From the NCBI RefSeq assembly GCF_002723975.1, contig NZ_BEWO01000015.1, positions 1-64,000 of the forward strand: a stretch of 64,000 nucleotides of DNA, given 5' to 3'. Positions 36,495-46,308 of this stretch are shown here, one piece after another. The notes beneath the pieces were generated by a model. That model saw only the letters and a program-made list of their open reading frames with translations, was not told the DNA's origin and did no database searches. Position numbers and translations under genes: made by a program. How positions within the stretch are numbered: position 1 is the stretch's first letter; the number at the start of each line of letters is the position of its first letter. The DNA is from Gluconobacter japonicus. Its GTDB lineage: Bacteria > Pseudomonadota > Alphaproteobacteria > Acetobacterales > Acetobacteraceae.

Positions 36495-37949
36495 TTACAT
36501 CGCGAGCAGGGCGTTGTCAGACTGCGACGCAATGATGCTGTGCTGGTCCTGCTTCAGACCCATCACTTCTACGGTTCGCTCATGGTTGCGTAGTTTCTCT
36601 AGGGTCTTTTCGAGGACCTGAACAGACGTCACATCCCAGAAGCGGGCATGGGACAGATCCAGAATAACAGTGTCTGCATCTGTCAGATAATCGACGGCTT
36701 CATAGAGGCCATCGGCTGACGCAAAGAAAACCTGTCCCGCGACTGTATAGATTTCCGTCGAGCCATCGCGATGGGTACTGATGGTCAGGAGTGCTGCGGC
36801 TCTCCATGCGAAAAAGACGCCTGATAGCAGGACGCCAGCCAGAACGCCTGCTGCGAGGTCATGTGTCAGGACGACAACAACAACTGTGATCAACATGATC
36901 AATGTTGAGAGTTTTGGCTGGCGAACCATGTCACGCAGACTGGACCATGAGAACGTACTGATGGACACCATGATCATGATGGCGACGAGCGCGGCCATAG
37001 GTACCTGGCCGACCCAGTGATGCAGCAGGACCATCAGGGCTAAAAGAAACGCACCGGCAGTGAAGGTCGAAAGACGTCCGCGGCCACCATAGCGCAGATT
37101 GCCGACGGTCTGACCGATCATGCCGCAACCTGCAATGCCGCCAAAAGCGCCAACGAGAATGTTGGAAATTCCGAGCCCTGTGCATTCCATGCGCTGGTTG
37201 CCGTGCGTATCTGTCAGATCGTCGACGACTGAAGCGGTCATCATGGATTCAAGCAGTCCAACCGCTGCCATGGCGACAGCATAAGGCAAAACGATCGACA
37301 CGGTGGCCCAGTCGAAGCTGATATGGGGGAATGTCAGGTGAGGAAGGCCTGTTGGTAGCTCGCCAAGATCTGACACCGTATGAACCGGCATCGGATGCAG
37401 CATGGTGATGGCTGTCAGCAGGACGATACAGATCAGGGGAGAGGGAATGGCATCCGAGATTTTCGGAAGCAGATAAATAACGACCAGTCCCAGAGCAATA
37501 AGGGCGTATGTTTCCCAGCTCACACCGAGCATCTGCGGCACCTGCGCGGAGAAAATCATGATGGCCAGCGCATTGACGAAGCCTGTGCGGACTTCGGCTG
37601 AGACAAAGCGCATGACGGTTTGCAGCCTAAGTAAGCCAAAAGCAATTTGCAGGGCTCCTGCGATCAGGGTCGCGAGGATCATGGCCTGTACGCCATGAGC
37701 ATGGACGAGGGGAGCCGCAACCAGAGCAACCGAGCCCGCGGCTCCGGAGATCATGCCAGGTCTGCCTCCAAAAATCGAGATCGATATCGAAATGACGAAA
37801 GAGGCGAAGAGGGAAACAGCCGGGGAGACCCCTGCGATATAAGAGAAGGCAATAACTTCTGGAATGAGGGCAAACGTGCCGACCATGCCAGCCAGAACCT
37901 CACGCAGCGGGTTTTCACCCCACTGACGGCGGTAGAGAGCGGGTGTCAT
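36495..37949 (-). CDS. SulP-family anion transporter with STAS domain
   Basis: 484 aa. About ten or more membrane helices start with EVLAGMVGTFALIPEVIAFS, and the conserved GGRPGMISGAAGSVALV lies near residue 60. IAGCGMIGQTVGNLRYGGRG is also typical. A short C-terminal STAS domain (TVILDLSHARFWDVTSVQVL) reaches the cytoplasm. SulP members carry sulfate, bicarbonate or dicarboxylates; the ion cannot be assigned. It precedes the two cupin genes by 85 bp. Confidence 0.92.
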   Translation of the reverse strand: MTPALYRRQWGENPLREVLAGMVGTFALIPEVIAFSYIAGVSPAVSLFASFVISISISIFGGRPGMISGAAGSVALVAAPLVHAHGVQAMILATLIAGALQIAFGLLRLQTVMRFVSAEVRTGFVNALAIMIFSAQVPQMLGVSWETYALIALGLVVIYLLPKISDAIPSPLICIVLLTAITMLHPMPVHTVSDLGELPTGLPHLTFPHISFDWATVSIVLPYAVAMAAVGLLESMMTASVVDDLTDTHGNQRMECTGLGISNILVGAFGGIAGCGMIGQTVGNLRYGGRGRLSTFTAGAFLLALMVLLHHWVGQVPMAALVAIMIMVSISTFSWSSLRDMVRQPKLSTLIMLITVVVVVLTHDLAAGVLAGVLLSGVFFAWRAAALLTISTHRDGSTEIYTVAGQVFFASADGLYEAVDYLTDADTVILDLSHARFWDVTSVQVLEKTLEKLRNHERTVEVMGLKQDQHSIIASQSDNALLAM

Positions 37950-38135
37950 GTCAGTCCTTTAAGGATGCAAGGTCAAAAGGGTTGCGACGTATTCGGGCCC
38001 GGCGCGGCAATGAGACATTCAGTGTAACGCGACTTGCTTTCTGAATGAAGCGTTTCTGCCAGAAAATGGCAGGTTGTGATTGAACACTCCGTGTTGCCAG
38101 GACGTTGGCGTTTCACTGACTATGAGGAGCGTTCT

Positions 38136-38999
38136 ATGAGTGACTATCCGAAACCCCCGTTCGACACGCCTTTGCAAGACCGTATTCCCGGTCAGACGTC
38201 CGAGATGACGCCAAAGCCTGATCACGGAGAGCAGAGCTACGTCGGTAGTGGGAAGCTGCGCGGGAAGGTTGCCATTATTACAGGCGGCGATTCTGGAATT
38301 GGTCGTGCGGTCGCTATTGCGTTTGCTCGTGAAGGGGCTGATGTCGCGCTGTCATTTCTGCCGGAAGAAACAGAAGATGCCCGGGAAACAGCACTTTGGA
38401 TTGAAAAAGCGGGGCGTAAAGCGTTGCTTCTGCCGGGGGACATCAAAGAGCGTTTTGTTTGTAAGGAAATCGTGGACAAGACTGTCGCCGAGTTTGGCGA
38501 GGTCAATGTGTTGGTCAATAATGCTGCGTTTCAGATTGAGCGGGACTCTTTGGACGAAGTCAGTGAAGATGAGTGGGATCTGACGTTCGATACTAGTTCG
38601 GGGGCTGTCTTCCGGTTGTCCCGTCTTGTCGTTCCGCATATGCCATCGGGTGGCGCGCTGATCCACACGGTCTCGGTCAATGCTGATCGGCCCAAGCCGA
38701 AGCTGCTTGCCTATTCAGCGACTAAAAGTGCCATTTTGAATTTCAGTGGTGGACTGGCAGAACTTCTGGCTGAAAAGGGTATTCGGTCCAATACGGTTGC
38801 CCCGGGTCCGATCTGGACACCTTTGATCCCGGCGACAATGGATGGCGAGCATGTTCGGAACTTTGGTGCGGATAGTCCCATGAAGCGTCCTGGCCAGCCA
38901 GCAGAACTAGCTGCAGCTTACGTTTTTCTGGCCAGTGATGAGGCAAGTTATGTCTCAGGGGCGAATATAGCTGTGACTGGTGGTGTGCCTGTGATCTGA
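38136..38999 (+). CDS. Short-chain dehydrogenase/reductase (YghA-like)
   Basis: 287 aa from ATG 38136 (GAGGAGCG upstream). A 45-residue N-terminal extension (PKPPFDTPLQDRIPGQTSEM) precedes the Rossmann motif AIITGGDSGIGRAVAI, as in the YghA/general-stress-protein-39 branch. The catalytic motif is YSATKSA, preceded by HTVSVNAD instead of the common Ser-Ser pair. NVLVNNAAFQ and the late RPGQPAELAAAYVFLAS are normal. It probably reduces aldehydes or ketones with NAD(P)H. Confidence 0.9.
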   Translation: MSDYPKPPFDTPLQDRIPGQTSEMTPKPDHGEQSYVGSGKLRGKVAIITGGDSGIGRAVAIAFAREGADVALSFLPEETEDARETALWIEKAGRKALLLPGDIKERFVCKEIVDKTVAEFGEVNVLVNNAAFQIERDSLDEVSEDEWDLTFDTSSGAVFRLSRLVVPHMPSGGALIHTVSVNADRPKPKLLAYSATKSAILNFSGGLAELLAEKGIRSNTVAPGPIWTPLIPATMDGEHVRNFGADSPMKRPGQPAELAAAYVFLASDEASYVSGANIAVTGGVPVI

Positions 39000-39076
39000 A
39001 CTGAAAAATTTGTAGAAAAATTTGAGAAAGGGCTAGACGCCTGCTTCGGCTTTCTCTAAAGAACGCATCGCTGTGT

Positions 39077-39153
39077 GGCGGATGTAGCTCAGTCGGTAGA
39101 GCGCCGGTTTGTGGTACCGGTTGTCGCGGGTTCGATCCCCGTCATTCGCCCCA
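39077..39153 (+). tRNA. tRNA-His (anticodon GUG)
   Basis: A full cloverleaf of 77 nt includes the extra 5' G (39077) opposite C73 (39150) that is diagnostic for tRNA-His. The anticodon stem CCGGT/ACCGG holds the loop TTGTGGT with anticodon GTG, the T loop is GGTTCGATCC, and CCA is encoded at 39151-39153. Confidence 0.97.
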
Positions 39154-39881
39154 GCATTCTTTTCCAAAATAAAATCAATGAGTTAGTTCTTCAGAGTTTT
39201 TCTGGACTCTAACGCTGCGTTACACGTTCACCGTTACACCTTTTGGATCACTCCGAGGGTGTTTGAAGACGTGTACCAGCTGCTTCTGAGGCGTCAAAGT
39301 TACGTTGTTAGGTCCACAATCCGAAGGATCGCTGGGCAGACGTTGGGACAGTTCAAGGCTCTTCCAGTGGCTTGTGCAGGGAAGATATGCGGACGCTGGG
39401 CACAAGAGGCAGTCGTGAAGCTGTTAGGTGTCGGGATGTGGCTCCGTTCACAGGTTCAAGTTCTTTGAGAGATGGAGCGGTACCTTTTAGAAGGTGGTTG
39501 GAAGCTTTCTTGGGCACAGGTCAACACTGGTATTTTCGAGTTTCCATCTATGGCTTCTTGGTTTTTGCGAAATGCGTCTTCGAGAAGATTGCAAGTCGTC
39601 AGATATAAAGTGCGTCGTTAGGCACCTGGCGACCCTTTGAGGGCTTCTCCTGTCACGAGGGTATAGGGAGCTGGATGAGCAGGTTGCGGATTGCCTGACC
39701 TCGCGGACGAAGTCACTGAAGGCTCTTGGTTGAAGTAAGAACCTGCAACAGTACAAGCTCAAAACGCTAAAGCGTTGTTTGGAAATGCATTTACAAGCTC
39801 CGGAAAGAAGCGAAAATTCTTGATGAAATTATATCGAAATTGTAACGTTTAGGATGGGAAGTTCAGGAACGGAGCATTGTT
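39154..39881. other. Gene-poor region downstream of tRNA-His
   Basis: About 730 bp hold no gene I can support; open frames on both strands (for example 39259-39468 plus and 39487-39762 minus) are basic, Ser/Arg-rich and of no recognisable family. A pair of direct repeats CGTTACAC lies at 39218-39225 and 39232-39239. Decayed mobile DNA next to a tRNA 3' end is a reasonable suspicion, without proof. Confidence 0.35.
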
Positions 39882-40133
39882 ATGGAAAGACCGTGGTTCG
39901 CAGCGAAACGATATGGCTACGGGACCGGGCGCGCCATTACCTGGGAGGGGCGCGTCACGATTATCGTGTCCATGGGAATTATTGTTTTGACTAATCTGTT
40001 CATGATGTGGGCCAAGAGTATCCCGATCATGGTTCTTTCCTGCGTTATTGATCTTGTGACCGTTATTGTGCTGCTTTGGATCTGTTCTGTGAAAACAGAA
40101 GGCGGGTGGAAATGGCGCTGGGGCGATGATTAG
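39882..40133 (+). CDS. Small conserved membrane protein
   Basis: 83 aa with GGAG about 9 nt before ATG 39882. Two membrane helices (about 26-45 and 48-68) lie between an N-terminal WFAAKRYGYGTGRAITWEGR and a C-terminal KTEGGWKWRWG. This arrangement (KRYGYG near the start, GGWxWRWG at the end) resembles a small family widespread in alphaproteobacteria, whose function is unknown. Confidence 0.75.
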   Translation: MERPWFAAKRYGYGTGRAITWEGRVTIIVSMGIIVLTNLFMMWAKSIPIMVLSCVIDLVTVIVLLWICSVKTEGGWKWRWGDD

Positions 40134-40163
40134 GCGAACGCTCTTTTTGCTCTGCCAAGGGTT

Positions 40164-41096
40164 TTATGGCTTCGTCGGATGTGGTTCAGGCGTATGATGG
40201 CGGCGCCAGTGCTCTTCCAGGGCCATACGTTCGTAGCGCAGCTTTTGCCGGATCCAGTGCAGCATTCCAGAGAGCGTGACGACAACAATTCCTACAAAAG
40301 TCCAGCTATCCAGCGGTTGATGAAAGAGCACATAGCTGAAGGCTACGGCCCAGAGCATCTGGCTATACTGGGGTAGGGCCACGCGATTGGCGGGAGCGAG
40401 TGCCGTTGCCATCATCATGAAAAGTTGGCCCAAAGCTGCCAGAAAACCGTATCCGAACAGAAGCGCCCAGGTTGCAAGGCCATGTGGCCAGCTGGCGTGT
40501 GTCAGCATCAGAAGTCCATCGCCTACCAAGGGGCCGAAAAGACTTGATCCGAACAGGGAAAGTCGGGCGCTGTTATTACCCGCCAGTCGGTAGGCAATGA
40601 CGCTGGTAGCATTGGCTGCGGCTGCAATAACGGCGCATAAATGGCCAAGATGAAAAGCCCGGACGCCGGGGCGCAGCACAATCAGAACGCCCAGAAATCC
40701 AACTGCGACGGAAAGCCATGTCCAGCCTGAGACTTTTTCTTTGAGAAGCCCAACAGAAATCAGGGTGACGAAGAACGGCATCAGGAACATGAGTGCCAGG
40801 GCTTCAGGCATTGGCAGAAGCATGAAGGCCATGACGCTGGCTGCTGTTGAAACAAAAGTGGAAACCGCGCGCAGCAGCCACATGGATGGCCGGTCAGTTG
40901 CAAAAATGTCGGAATAGGGTTCGTGAGGTTTCCGAATGAAGGGGAGGATGAGAAATCCCAGCACACCTCCAGAAAAAGCCACTTCAAAAGGATCGAGGTG
41001 TCCTGCCAGTCCTTTGGAGCAGGCATCGCTGATTGAGAAGAGCGCAAAGCCGACAAAGGACAGCATCATGCCCGATGATAGAAACGTTGCTTTCAT
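40164..41096 (-). CDS. EamA/DMT-family transporter
   Basis: 310 aa with ten likely membrane helices in two EamA repeats of about 140 residues. Features include GFALFSISDACSKGLAG in helix 1, MPEALALMFLMPFFVTL, and a second repeat ending LFHQPLDSWTFVGIVVV. Members export amino acids or other metabolites; the substrate is not predictable. The C-terminal tail is short and His/Pro-rich (HWRRHHTPEPHP). Confidence 0.9.
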   Translation of the reverse strand: MKATFLSSGMMLSFVGFALFSISDACSKGLAGHLDPFEVAFSGGVLGFLILPFIRKPHEPYSDIFATDRPSMWLLRAVSTFVSTAASVMAFMLLPMPEALALMFLMPFFVTLISVGLLKEKVSGWTWLSVAVGFLGVLIVLRPGVRAFHLGHLCAVIAAAANATSVIAYRLAGNNSARLSLFGSSLFGPLVGDGLLMLTHASWPHGLATWALLFGYGFLAALGQLFMMMATALAPANRVALPQYSQMLWAVAFSYVLFHQPLDSWTFVGIVVVTLSGMLHWIRQKLRYERMALEEHWRRHHTPEPHPTKP

Positions 41097-41195
41097 GTGA
41101 GGTGTCCCCCTTTTCGGGCGTGGCCCAGGTGGGGACTATGAAAACCTCATGGGTCAAACCGTCAATGTTTCAGAAGATGAAAAGCTCTGTTCTGC

Positions 41196-42095
41196 TCAGG
41201 TCAGGTGTGCAGGAGGTTCTGATAAAAGCTTCTGCAAGCCGGCCTCAAGCGGTATTGGATCGATGCCAAGTCGTGTCCGCATGGGAGTGATGTCGAAATT
41301 CTTGTCTTCCAGTAGTCGGCGGACTTCCTCGGGAGCCACTTTTGGCAGTTTCGGGAGGTGTCGCGTCACATGAGATGCTGCCACCAGAAACCATCCGGGT
41401 AACGGGATGATCGGGCGACCTCCGAGACCTGAGAAATACAGGATCATCCGTACGAATGTTCGGTATGAAACGGCATTCGGTCCAGCGATAACGAGGCTCT
41501 CTGGTTCACTGACTTTCCCCTCAAGAAGCAGGTTGATTGCCACAATGATGCTCCTGGTGACGTCCTGCTGATTGATGGGCTGAACCAGTGAGCGGCCGCC
41601 GCCTGGTAAGGGAATGACCGGCAGCCGTTCCAGAAGAAGAGCTAGGCGCTGCACGTTGTCTTCGCCTTGGGCGCCGTAAATCATGGTTGGATGCAGCAGA
41701 ATGGAAGGACGTCCATCCGTTTGTAATGCAGCTTCCCCAGCCAGTACGCCTCGGCCATGATCATCGAGCCAGCGGGTAAACTTGCGTGTACTGCCCAGAG
41801 CAACGATGGGGGCGTTCGTTGCGGCAAGAATGGCGGGTAGATGTCTTGCATGTGCTGTGTTGACGACAACCGCTGCATTTTCGAGCGCGACCGGCAGTGC
41901 AACAGGGTCAGTCAGGTCTGCTTGGCGAACCGCGATGCAAGCTTCTGCAAGGTCAGGGGCCAGTTTGCCACGATTACGGACAACGGCAATGACCTGATGT
42001 CCGCTTTTAATCAGTGCCCGACAAAGAGCTGCACCGGAGCGGCCACTGGCTCCGATAACGCAGATTTTCGCTATTGAGCTGGATGGCAGGGTCAT
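41196..42095 (-). CDS. NAD(P)-binding atypical SDR (NmrA/NDUFA9-like)
   Basis: 299 aa. The dinucleotide-binding motif is ICVIGASGRSGAALCRALI, and later HPTMIYGAQGEDNVQRLA and VQPINQQDVTR resemble atypical extended SDRs such as complex I subunit NDUFA9-like proteins. No YxxxK catalytic pair was evident, which favours a binding or structural role over oxidoreduction. Its start overlaps the stop of the large anchored-protein gene upstream (ATGA). Confidence 0.78.
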   Translation of the reverse strand: MTLPSSSIAKICVIGASGRSGAALCRALIKSGHQVIAVVRNRGKLAPDLAEACIAVRQADLTDPVALPVALENAAVVVNTAHARHLPAILAATNAPIVALGSTRKFTRWLDDHGRGVLAGEAALQTDGRPSILLHPTMIYGAQGEDNVQRLALLLERLPVIPLPGGGRSLVQPINQQDVTRSIIVAINLLLEGKVSEPESLVIAGPNAVSYRTFVRMILYFSGLGGRPIIPLPGWFLVAASHVTRHLPKLPKVAPEEVRRLLEDKNFDITPMRTRLGIDPIPLEAGLQKLLSEPPAHLT

Positions 42096-43507
42096 TGAGC
42101 AGTGACCGTCAAGGCTTCAGGGGAGAGAAGGGACAGAGCGCCAACAGGTGTCGAAGCCAGCGTAGAAAGGGCGGTGAGAGCCATTGGAGGCTTGGGGGCA
42201 AAGACGATGGAGAGCGTCCGGTTGTTGGGATTGGCGACGTAGTTGGGGAGGGCGGCGAGAGAAGGGTAGGGTGAGAGCGCCATTTCCAGCCCCTGCGCCA
42301 TAACTGTTTTGGCCTGATCCTGTTCGGTGCCGTTCAGCGGGCGGCCCGCGTTGAGGGATGAGAGAAGCTGTATCAGGCGATCACCATGGATGGTCAGGGT
42401 TGTCTGAACCAGTCGAACCGCATCCTGAAGGGGCTGGGACGAAGAGAGTTTGAGTTGCTGATCGGATGGCCCTGTCAGATCCATGGTGAAATGAAGCTGC
42501 GCCAAGTCTGGGACTGCCAGAAGGGCTTGTGCATGGATTGCACCGGTTTCGGCTACGCGCTCCTGTGTATAAGTCAATGTGGAGTGGAGGCCATCGATAT
42601 GAACCGGTGTTTTCGCTTGAGTGGAATGGAAATGGAATCCCTGACCTTCGAAAGTACTGTTGTCCCTGCCGTTTTTCCTTGTCCCCTTCCCGGTCAGCGT
42701 ATCCAGTCTGAAAGATCGGTCTGAAGAAATGATCTGGGCATTGGAGAGTTTGAGGCTCTCAACGGGCGGAATGGCATAGGATAAGGCGGTATTGCCTGTT
42801 TGCTGGGCCGCGACCCAGGCAGAAAATTCAGGCTGTTTGATTTTGAAATCCCGAAGCGACATTTGCAGGGAGATCATGTGCGAGGTTCGGTCTGCCTGAA
42901 GTGTCGTGCGAGACACAATTCCCATGACATTCTGAATGGTAACAGTTGCCGTCTGATCTGGCCCATACCCTTCGATCTGAATGCTGTCACTGGTCAGGCT
43001 GTTGAAATGTGTTCCGTTCGGTTGAAGGACTTGTGAGAGATTCTGGACAGACAGATGATCGACGGTCCCGCGATCCAGTGTGATGTGGCCGAAATTCACA
43101 GCCTCAAGGCCGCTTTTCCCGGCGGTAGGGGGCGGTGTGACAAGATGTGTCATGTGAGCGCTGTGAGCGCGAATGATGCTGTTGGGGGTCTGAAAAGTGG
43201 GATCTTCCATGTCCAGATGAGACAGGATCAGGCCGCCATCAGGAGTCGGAATGGGATGACCGAGACGCATGGTATGAGCCCGGAACGTCAGATTTCCATT
43301 CTGTAGAACAACATCTGTCAGGAGTGCGCCACGAGCCAGGATCGCAGGGCGAGCAGAGGCGTAAGTCAAGGTGGCGCCAGCAGGGAGGGCGGCACGAAAC
43401 CGCGAAATTCCGCGGTCTAGCGCGACGGTGGCGGCATGATTGATGCCAATGGCGCTCATTCCTGCGATGACCGCGAGCAGGCTCGCTGTGAGCCAGGGGC
43501 GTTTCAC
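42092..43507 (-). CDS. Large membrane-anchored protein of unknown function
   Basis: 471 aa. An N-terminal helix ([17 protein letters not shown]) should anchor or export it; the rest is soluble, beta-rich and low in Cys, with repeated Leu/Gln/Thr strands as in AsmA-, DUF945- or DUF2125-like periplasmic proteins. It opens with [16 protein letters not shown] and ends [22 protein letters not shown]2125-like assignment is a weak impression. It is translationally coupled to the downstream SDR gene. Confidence 0.65.
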   Translation of the reverse strand: MKRPWLTASLLAVIAGMSAIGINHAATVALDRGISRFRAALPAGATLTYASARPAILARGALLTDVVLQNGNLTFRAHTMRLGHPIPTPDGGLILSHLDMEDPTFQTPNSIIRAHSAHMTHLVTPPPTAGKSGLEAVNFGHITLDRGTVDHLSVQNLSQVLQPNGTHFNSLTSDSIQIEGYGPDQTATVTIQNVMGIVSRTTLQADRTSHMISLQMSLRDFKIKQPEFSAWVAAQQTGNTALSYAIPPVESLKLSNAQIISSDRSFRLDTLTGKGTRKNGRDNSTFEGQGFHFHSTQAKTPVHIDGLHSTLTYTQERVAETGAIHAQALLAVPDLAQLHFTMDLTGPSDQQLKLSSSQPLQDAVRLVQTTLTIHGDRLIQLLSSLNAGRPLNGTEQDQAKTVMAQGLEMALSPYPSLAALPNYVANPNNRTLSIVFAPKPPMALTALSTLASTPVGALSLLSPEALTVTAQ

Positions 43508-43833
43508 GTTCTTTGATCCCGTTTTTCGTCAGCACAGGGACCGGACGTCATGGTCCCAAAAGGTGGCCGCACGATACCACTCCAGACGTCAGGGGCAAAT
43601 CAGGGTTAGAAAAAATGTGGTATCATAATACCTCATTGATAAAAATGGCGGGAAACTGCGCCGAATCATCCATCATGATTCGAAAAGATGACTTGACGGA
43701 AAGGCGCAGGACCGCAATAAGGCCGCACCTGATCCGCTTTCAGGGGCAATGGTCTTCCTTCGGGACAAGCCATCGCTGCTGGGAGCGCCATCCACGGCGC
43801 GGTTCTGCCGCGCCCCAAGCTGGAATGTCACTG
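43508..43833 (+). promoter_or_regulatory. Upstream region and possible leader of rplM-rpsI
   Basis: No gene was seen in these 326 bp. Inverted repeats GATACCAC (43573-43580) and GTGGTATC (43617-43624) could pair, and GGTAT-CATA-ATACC at 43619-43632 forms an alternative hairpin. The region must contain the rplM promoter and the divergent promoter of the anchored-protein gene; no consensus promoter could be fixed. Confidence 0.35.
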
Positions 43834-44307
43834 ATGAAGACCACACGTTCGCTGAAGCCGGCGGAGGTGACGAAGAACTGGGTGCTGATCGACGCCGAAG
43901 GGCTCGTTCTCGGCCGTCTCGCCACCATCATCGCTACCCGTCTCCGCGGCAAGCACAAGCCACAGTTCACCCCGCACGTCGACTGCGGTGACAACATTGT
44001 TGTCATCAACGCAGAAAAGGTCGTGCTGACGGGTAACAAGGTTGGCCAGAAGCTGTTCCATTACCACACGGGTCATCCGGGTGGCATCAAGGAGCGCACC
44101 ATCACGCAGCGTCTCACGGGCAAGAACCCGGGTCACGTTGTCGAGAAGGCTGTCGAGCGCATGATCACACGTGGTCCGCTGCAGCGCGCTCAGATGAAGC
44201 ACCTTTATGTTTACGCTGGTTCCGAGCACCCGCATGACGGCCAGAAGCCTGTCAAGCTGGACGTGGCTGCCCTGAACCGCAAGAACACCATCTCACACGA
44301 GTCGTAA
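43834..44307 (+). CDS. rplM: Ribosomal protein L13
   Basis: 157 aa from ATG 43834 ([16 protein letters not shown]); an ATG nine bases earlier (43825) is possible but lacks a ribosome binding site at the right distance. Conserved parts are [32 protein letters not shown], and YRHTG-like [11 protein letters not shown]. It assembles early into the 50S subunit. Followed by rpsI 9 bp later, the universal L13-S9 pair. Confidence 0.97.
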   Translation: MKTTRSLKPAEVTKNWVLIDAEGLVLGRLATIIATRLRGKHKPQFTPHVDCGDNIVVINAEKVVLTGNKVGQKLFHYHTGHPGGIKERTITQRLTGKNPGHVVEKAVERMITRGPLQRAQMKHLYVYAGSEHPHDGQKPVKLDVAALNRKNTISHES

Positions 44308-44316
44308 GGCCTGACC

Positions 44317-44808
44317 ATGTCCGAGACCCAAGAGCGCACCGGCACGCTGCAGGACCTTGCGAGCGTTGCTCCTGCAGTTGCCACCAATGCCGCCCCGGTT
44401 CACGAAGTAAAGCGTGATGCACAGGGCCGTTCCTACGCAACCGGTCGTCGTAAGGACGCCGTGGCCCGCGTATGGATCAAGCCTGGCAAGGGCGACATCA
44501 TCGTCAACGGCCGGCCGGTCACGACGTATTTTGCCCGTCCGGTTCTGCGTATGCTCCTCACGCAGCCGTTCCTGATCGCTGATCGTTACAACCAGTTCGA
44601 CGTGTATTGCACGGTTGCTGGTGGCGGTCTGTCCGGTCAGGCTGGTGCAGTTCGTCACGGTATCTCCCGTGCACTGACGCATTACGAGCCGAGCCTGCGT
44701 GGCATTCTGAAGGCTGCTGGCTTCCTGACGCGTGACAGCCGTATTGTCGAGCGTAAGAAGTACGGCCGTGCGAAGGCACGTCGTTCCTTCCAGTTCTCGA
44801 AGCGCTGA
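44317..44808 (+). CDS. rpsI: Ribosomal protein S9
   Basis: 163 aa, longer than E. coli S9 because of an N-terminal extension of about 35 residues ([20 protein letters not shown]). The core begins [20 protein letters not shown], and the C-terminal tail [17 protein letters not shown] reaches the P-site tRNA in the 30S subunit. Ends before the terminator at 44835. Confidence 0.97.
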   Translation: MSETQERTGTLQDLASVAPAVATNAAPVHEVKRDAQGRSYATGRRKDAVARVWIKPGKGDIIVNGRPVTTYFARPVLRMLLTQPFLIADRYNQFDVYCTVAGGGLSGQAGAVRHGISRALTHYEPSLRGILKAAGFLTRDSRIVERKKYGRAKARRSFQFSKR

Positions 44809-44834
44809 TTTTTCAGCTTTTCGAAGCTTCGGAG

Positions 44835-44866
44835 AAACCCCGGTCATTTTGTGGCCGGGGTTTTTT
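44835..44866 (+). terminator. Terminator after rplM-rpsI
   Basis: A 9-bp stem AAACCCCGG/CCGGGGTTT with a loop of about 11 nt is followed by a run of six T, 27 bp after the rpsI stop. Confidence 0.92.
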
Positions 44867-44997
44867 CACATCTGGAGACTGAATTTAGTGTCTAAAAATA
44901 CCTCGTTTCAGAAATAATATTTCCCTATCGCCACTCCGGAACTCCTGTGGCAGAGTGCCCGCACGTTTATCAGACCAGCTTGCGGAAGTTCTTTTCC

Positions 44998-46077
44998 ATG
45001 ACGACCTTTACCATTGAAAAAACCGATACGCCCACCGATCCCGCTCGCCGTGCGGAACTGCTGGCCAACCCTGCGTTCGGTCGTGTCTTCACCGATCACA
45101 TGGCGGTCATTCGCTATACTGAAGAAAGAGGCTGGCATGATGCCAAGGTGACGGCACGTCGCCCGCTTAGTATCGACCCGGCTTCTACGGTGCTGCATTA
45201 TGGTCAGGAAATCTTCGAGGGCATGAAAGCCTATCGGGAAGCTGATGGGCATGTGGCGACCTTCCGTCCGCAGGCCAATGCATCGCGCTTTGCTGCATCC
45301 GCAAAACGAATGGGCATGGCTGTTCTGCCGGAAGATCTGTTCATTCAGGCTGTGGATGAACTGGTTCGTGTGGATCAGGATTGGGTCCCCTCTGGCGATG
45401 GGCAAAGCCTCTACCTGCGCCCATTCATGATTTCGAATGAAGTCTTCCTCGGTGTGAAGCCCGCGACGGAATATCTGTTCATTGTCATTGCCTGTCCGGT
45501 CGGTGCGTATTTCAGTTCCGGTTGTGTGTCTGTCTGGGTCTCCGAATTCTACACGCGCGCTGCGATTGGCGGTACGGGCGAAGCCAAGTGTGGTGGTAAT
45601 TATGCCGGTAGTCTGGTGGCTCAGGCTGAAGCCAAGGAAAAGGGCTGCGATCAGGTTCTGTTTCTTGATGCCCGTGAGCGTCGCTTTGTCGAGGAAATGG
45701 GTGGCATGAACGTCATGTTCGTCCGAAATGACGGCAAGATTGTTACGCCTCCGCTGGGTGGCACTATTCTTCGTGGCATTACCCGGGACAGTCTGATCAA
45801 GCTTGCTTCGGACCACGGCATTGAAGTTCTTCAGGAGCCAGTGGAAATTGATGAACTGTTCGCTGGAGCGGCGTCTGGAAAGTATACGGAGGCATTTGCC
45901 TGCGGGACGGCCGCAGTCCTGTCGCCTATTGGCAAGCTGATCCGTCCTTCAGGGGAAGCGGTTTTCGGTGATGGCAAGACGCCAGGCCCTGTTGCGATGA
46001 AGCTCAAAACGCTTCTGACTGATATTCAGGGGGGGCGGACAAACGATGTGCATGGTTGGGTGCATCGTATCGTCTAA
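44998..46077 (+). CDS. ilvE: Branched-chain amino acid aminotransferase
   Basis: 359 aa from ATG 44998 (TGCGGAAG upstream). Fold-type IV PLP enzyme of the longer, eukaryote/Actinobacteria-like IlvE subtype. The PLP lysine is expected in GGTGEAKCGGNYAGSL; phosphate-binding and substrate residues include VLHYGQEIFEGMKAY, EEMGGMNVMFV and LGGTILRGITRDSLI. It catalyses the last step of leucine, isoleucine and valine synthesis. It is probably monocistronic, with its own terminator at 46121. Confidence 0.95.
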   Translation: MTTFTIEKTDTPTDPARRAELLANPAFGRVFTDHMAVIRYTEERGWHDAKVTARRPLSIDPASTVLHYGQEIFEGMKAYREADGHVATFRPQANASRFAASAKRMGMAVLPEDLFIQAVDELVRVDQDWVPSGDGQSLYLRPFMISNEVFLGVKPATEYLFIVIACPVGAYFSSGCVSVWVSEFYTRAAIGGTGEAKCGGNYAGSLVAQAEAKEKGCDQVLFLDARERRFVEEMGGMNVMFVRNDGKIVTPPLGGTILRGITRDSLIKLASDHGIEVLQEPVEIDELFAGAASGKYTEAFACGTAAVLSPIGKLIRPSGEAVFGDGKTPGPVAMKLKTLLTDIQGGRTNDVHGWVHRIV

Positions 46078-46120
46078 GGGGTAGCAAGATCCTGCTTTTG
46101 GCGAGGTTTTAACTTGAGGG

Positions 46121-46163
46121 GCCGGGCATGTCGCGGAATGTGACAGAGTTTGCCCGGCTCTTT
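46121..46163 (+). terminator. Terminator after ilvE
   Basis: Outer stem GCCGGGCA (46121-46128) with TGCCCGGC (46151-46158), inner stem TGTC/GACA, then TCTTTTC. It lies 44 bp after the ilvE stop. Confidence 0.8.
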
Positions 46164-46308
46164 TCGCTTCGTATTTCTGCACAGATCCGACTTGCCTTGC
46201 GTAAGTGTAAGCTGGCACATCCTACCGATACTTTGTGACCACAAGACCCGGAAATGGTTTCGACGTTCCCGTGAAATCCTTTCGTGCGGTTGAAAGAATA
46301 TCTGCTCT

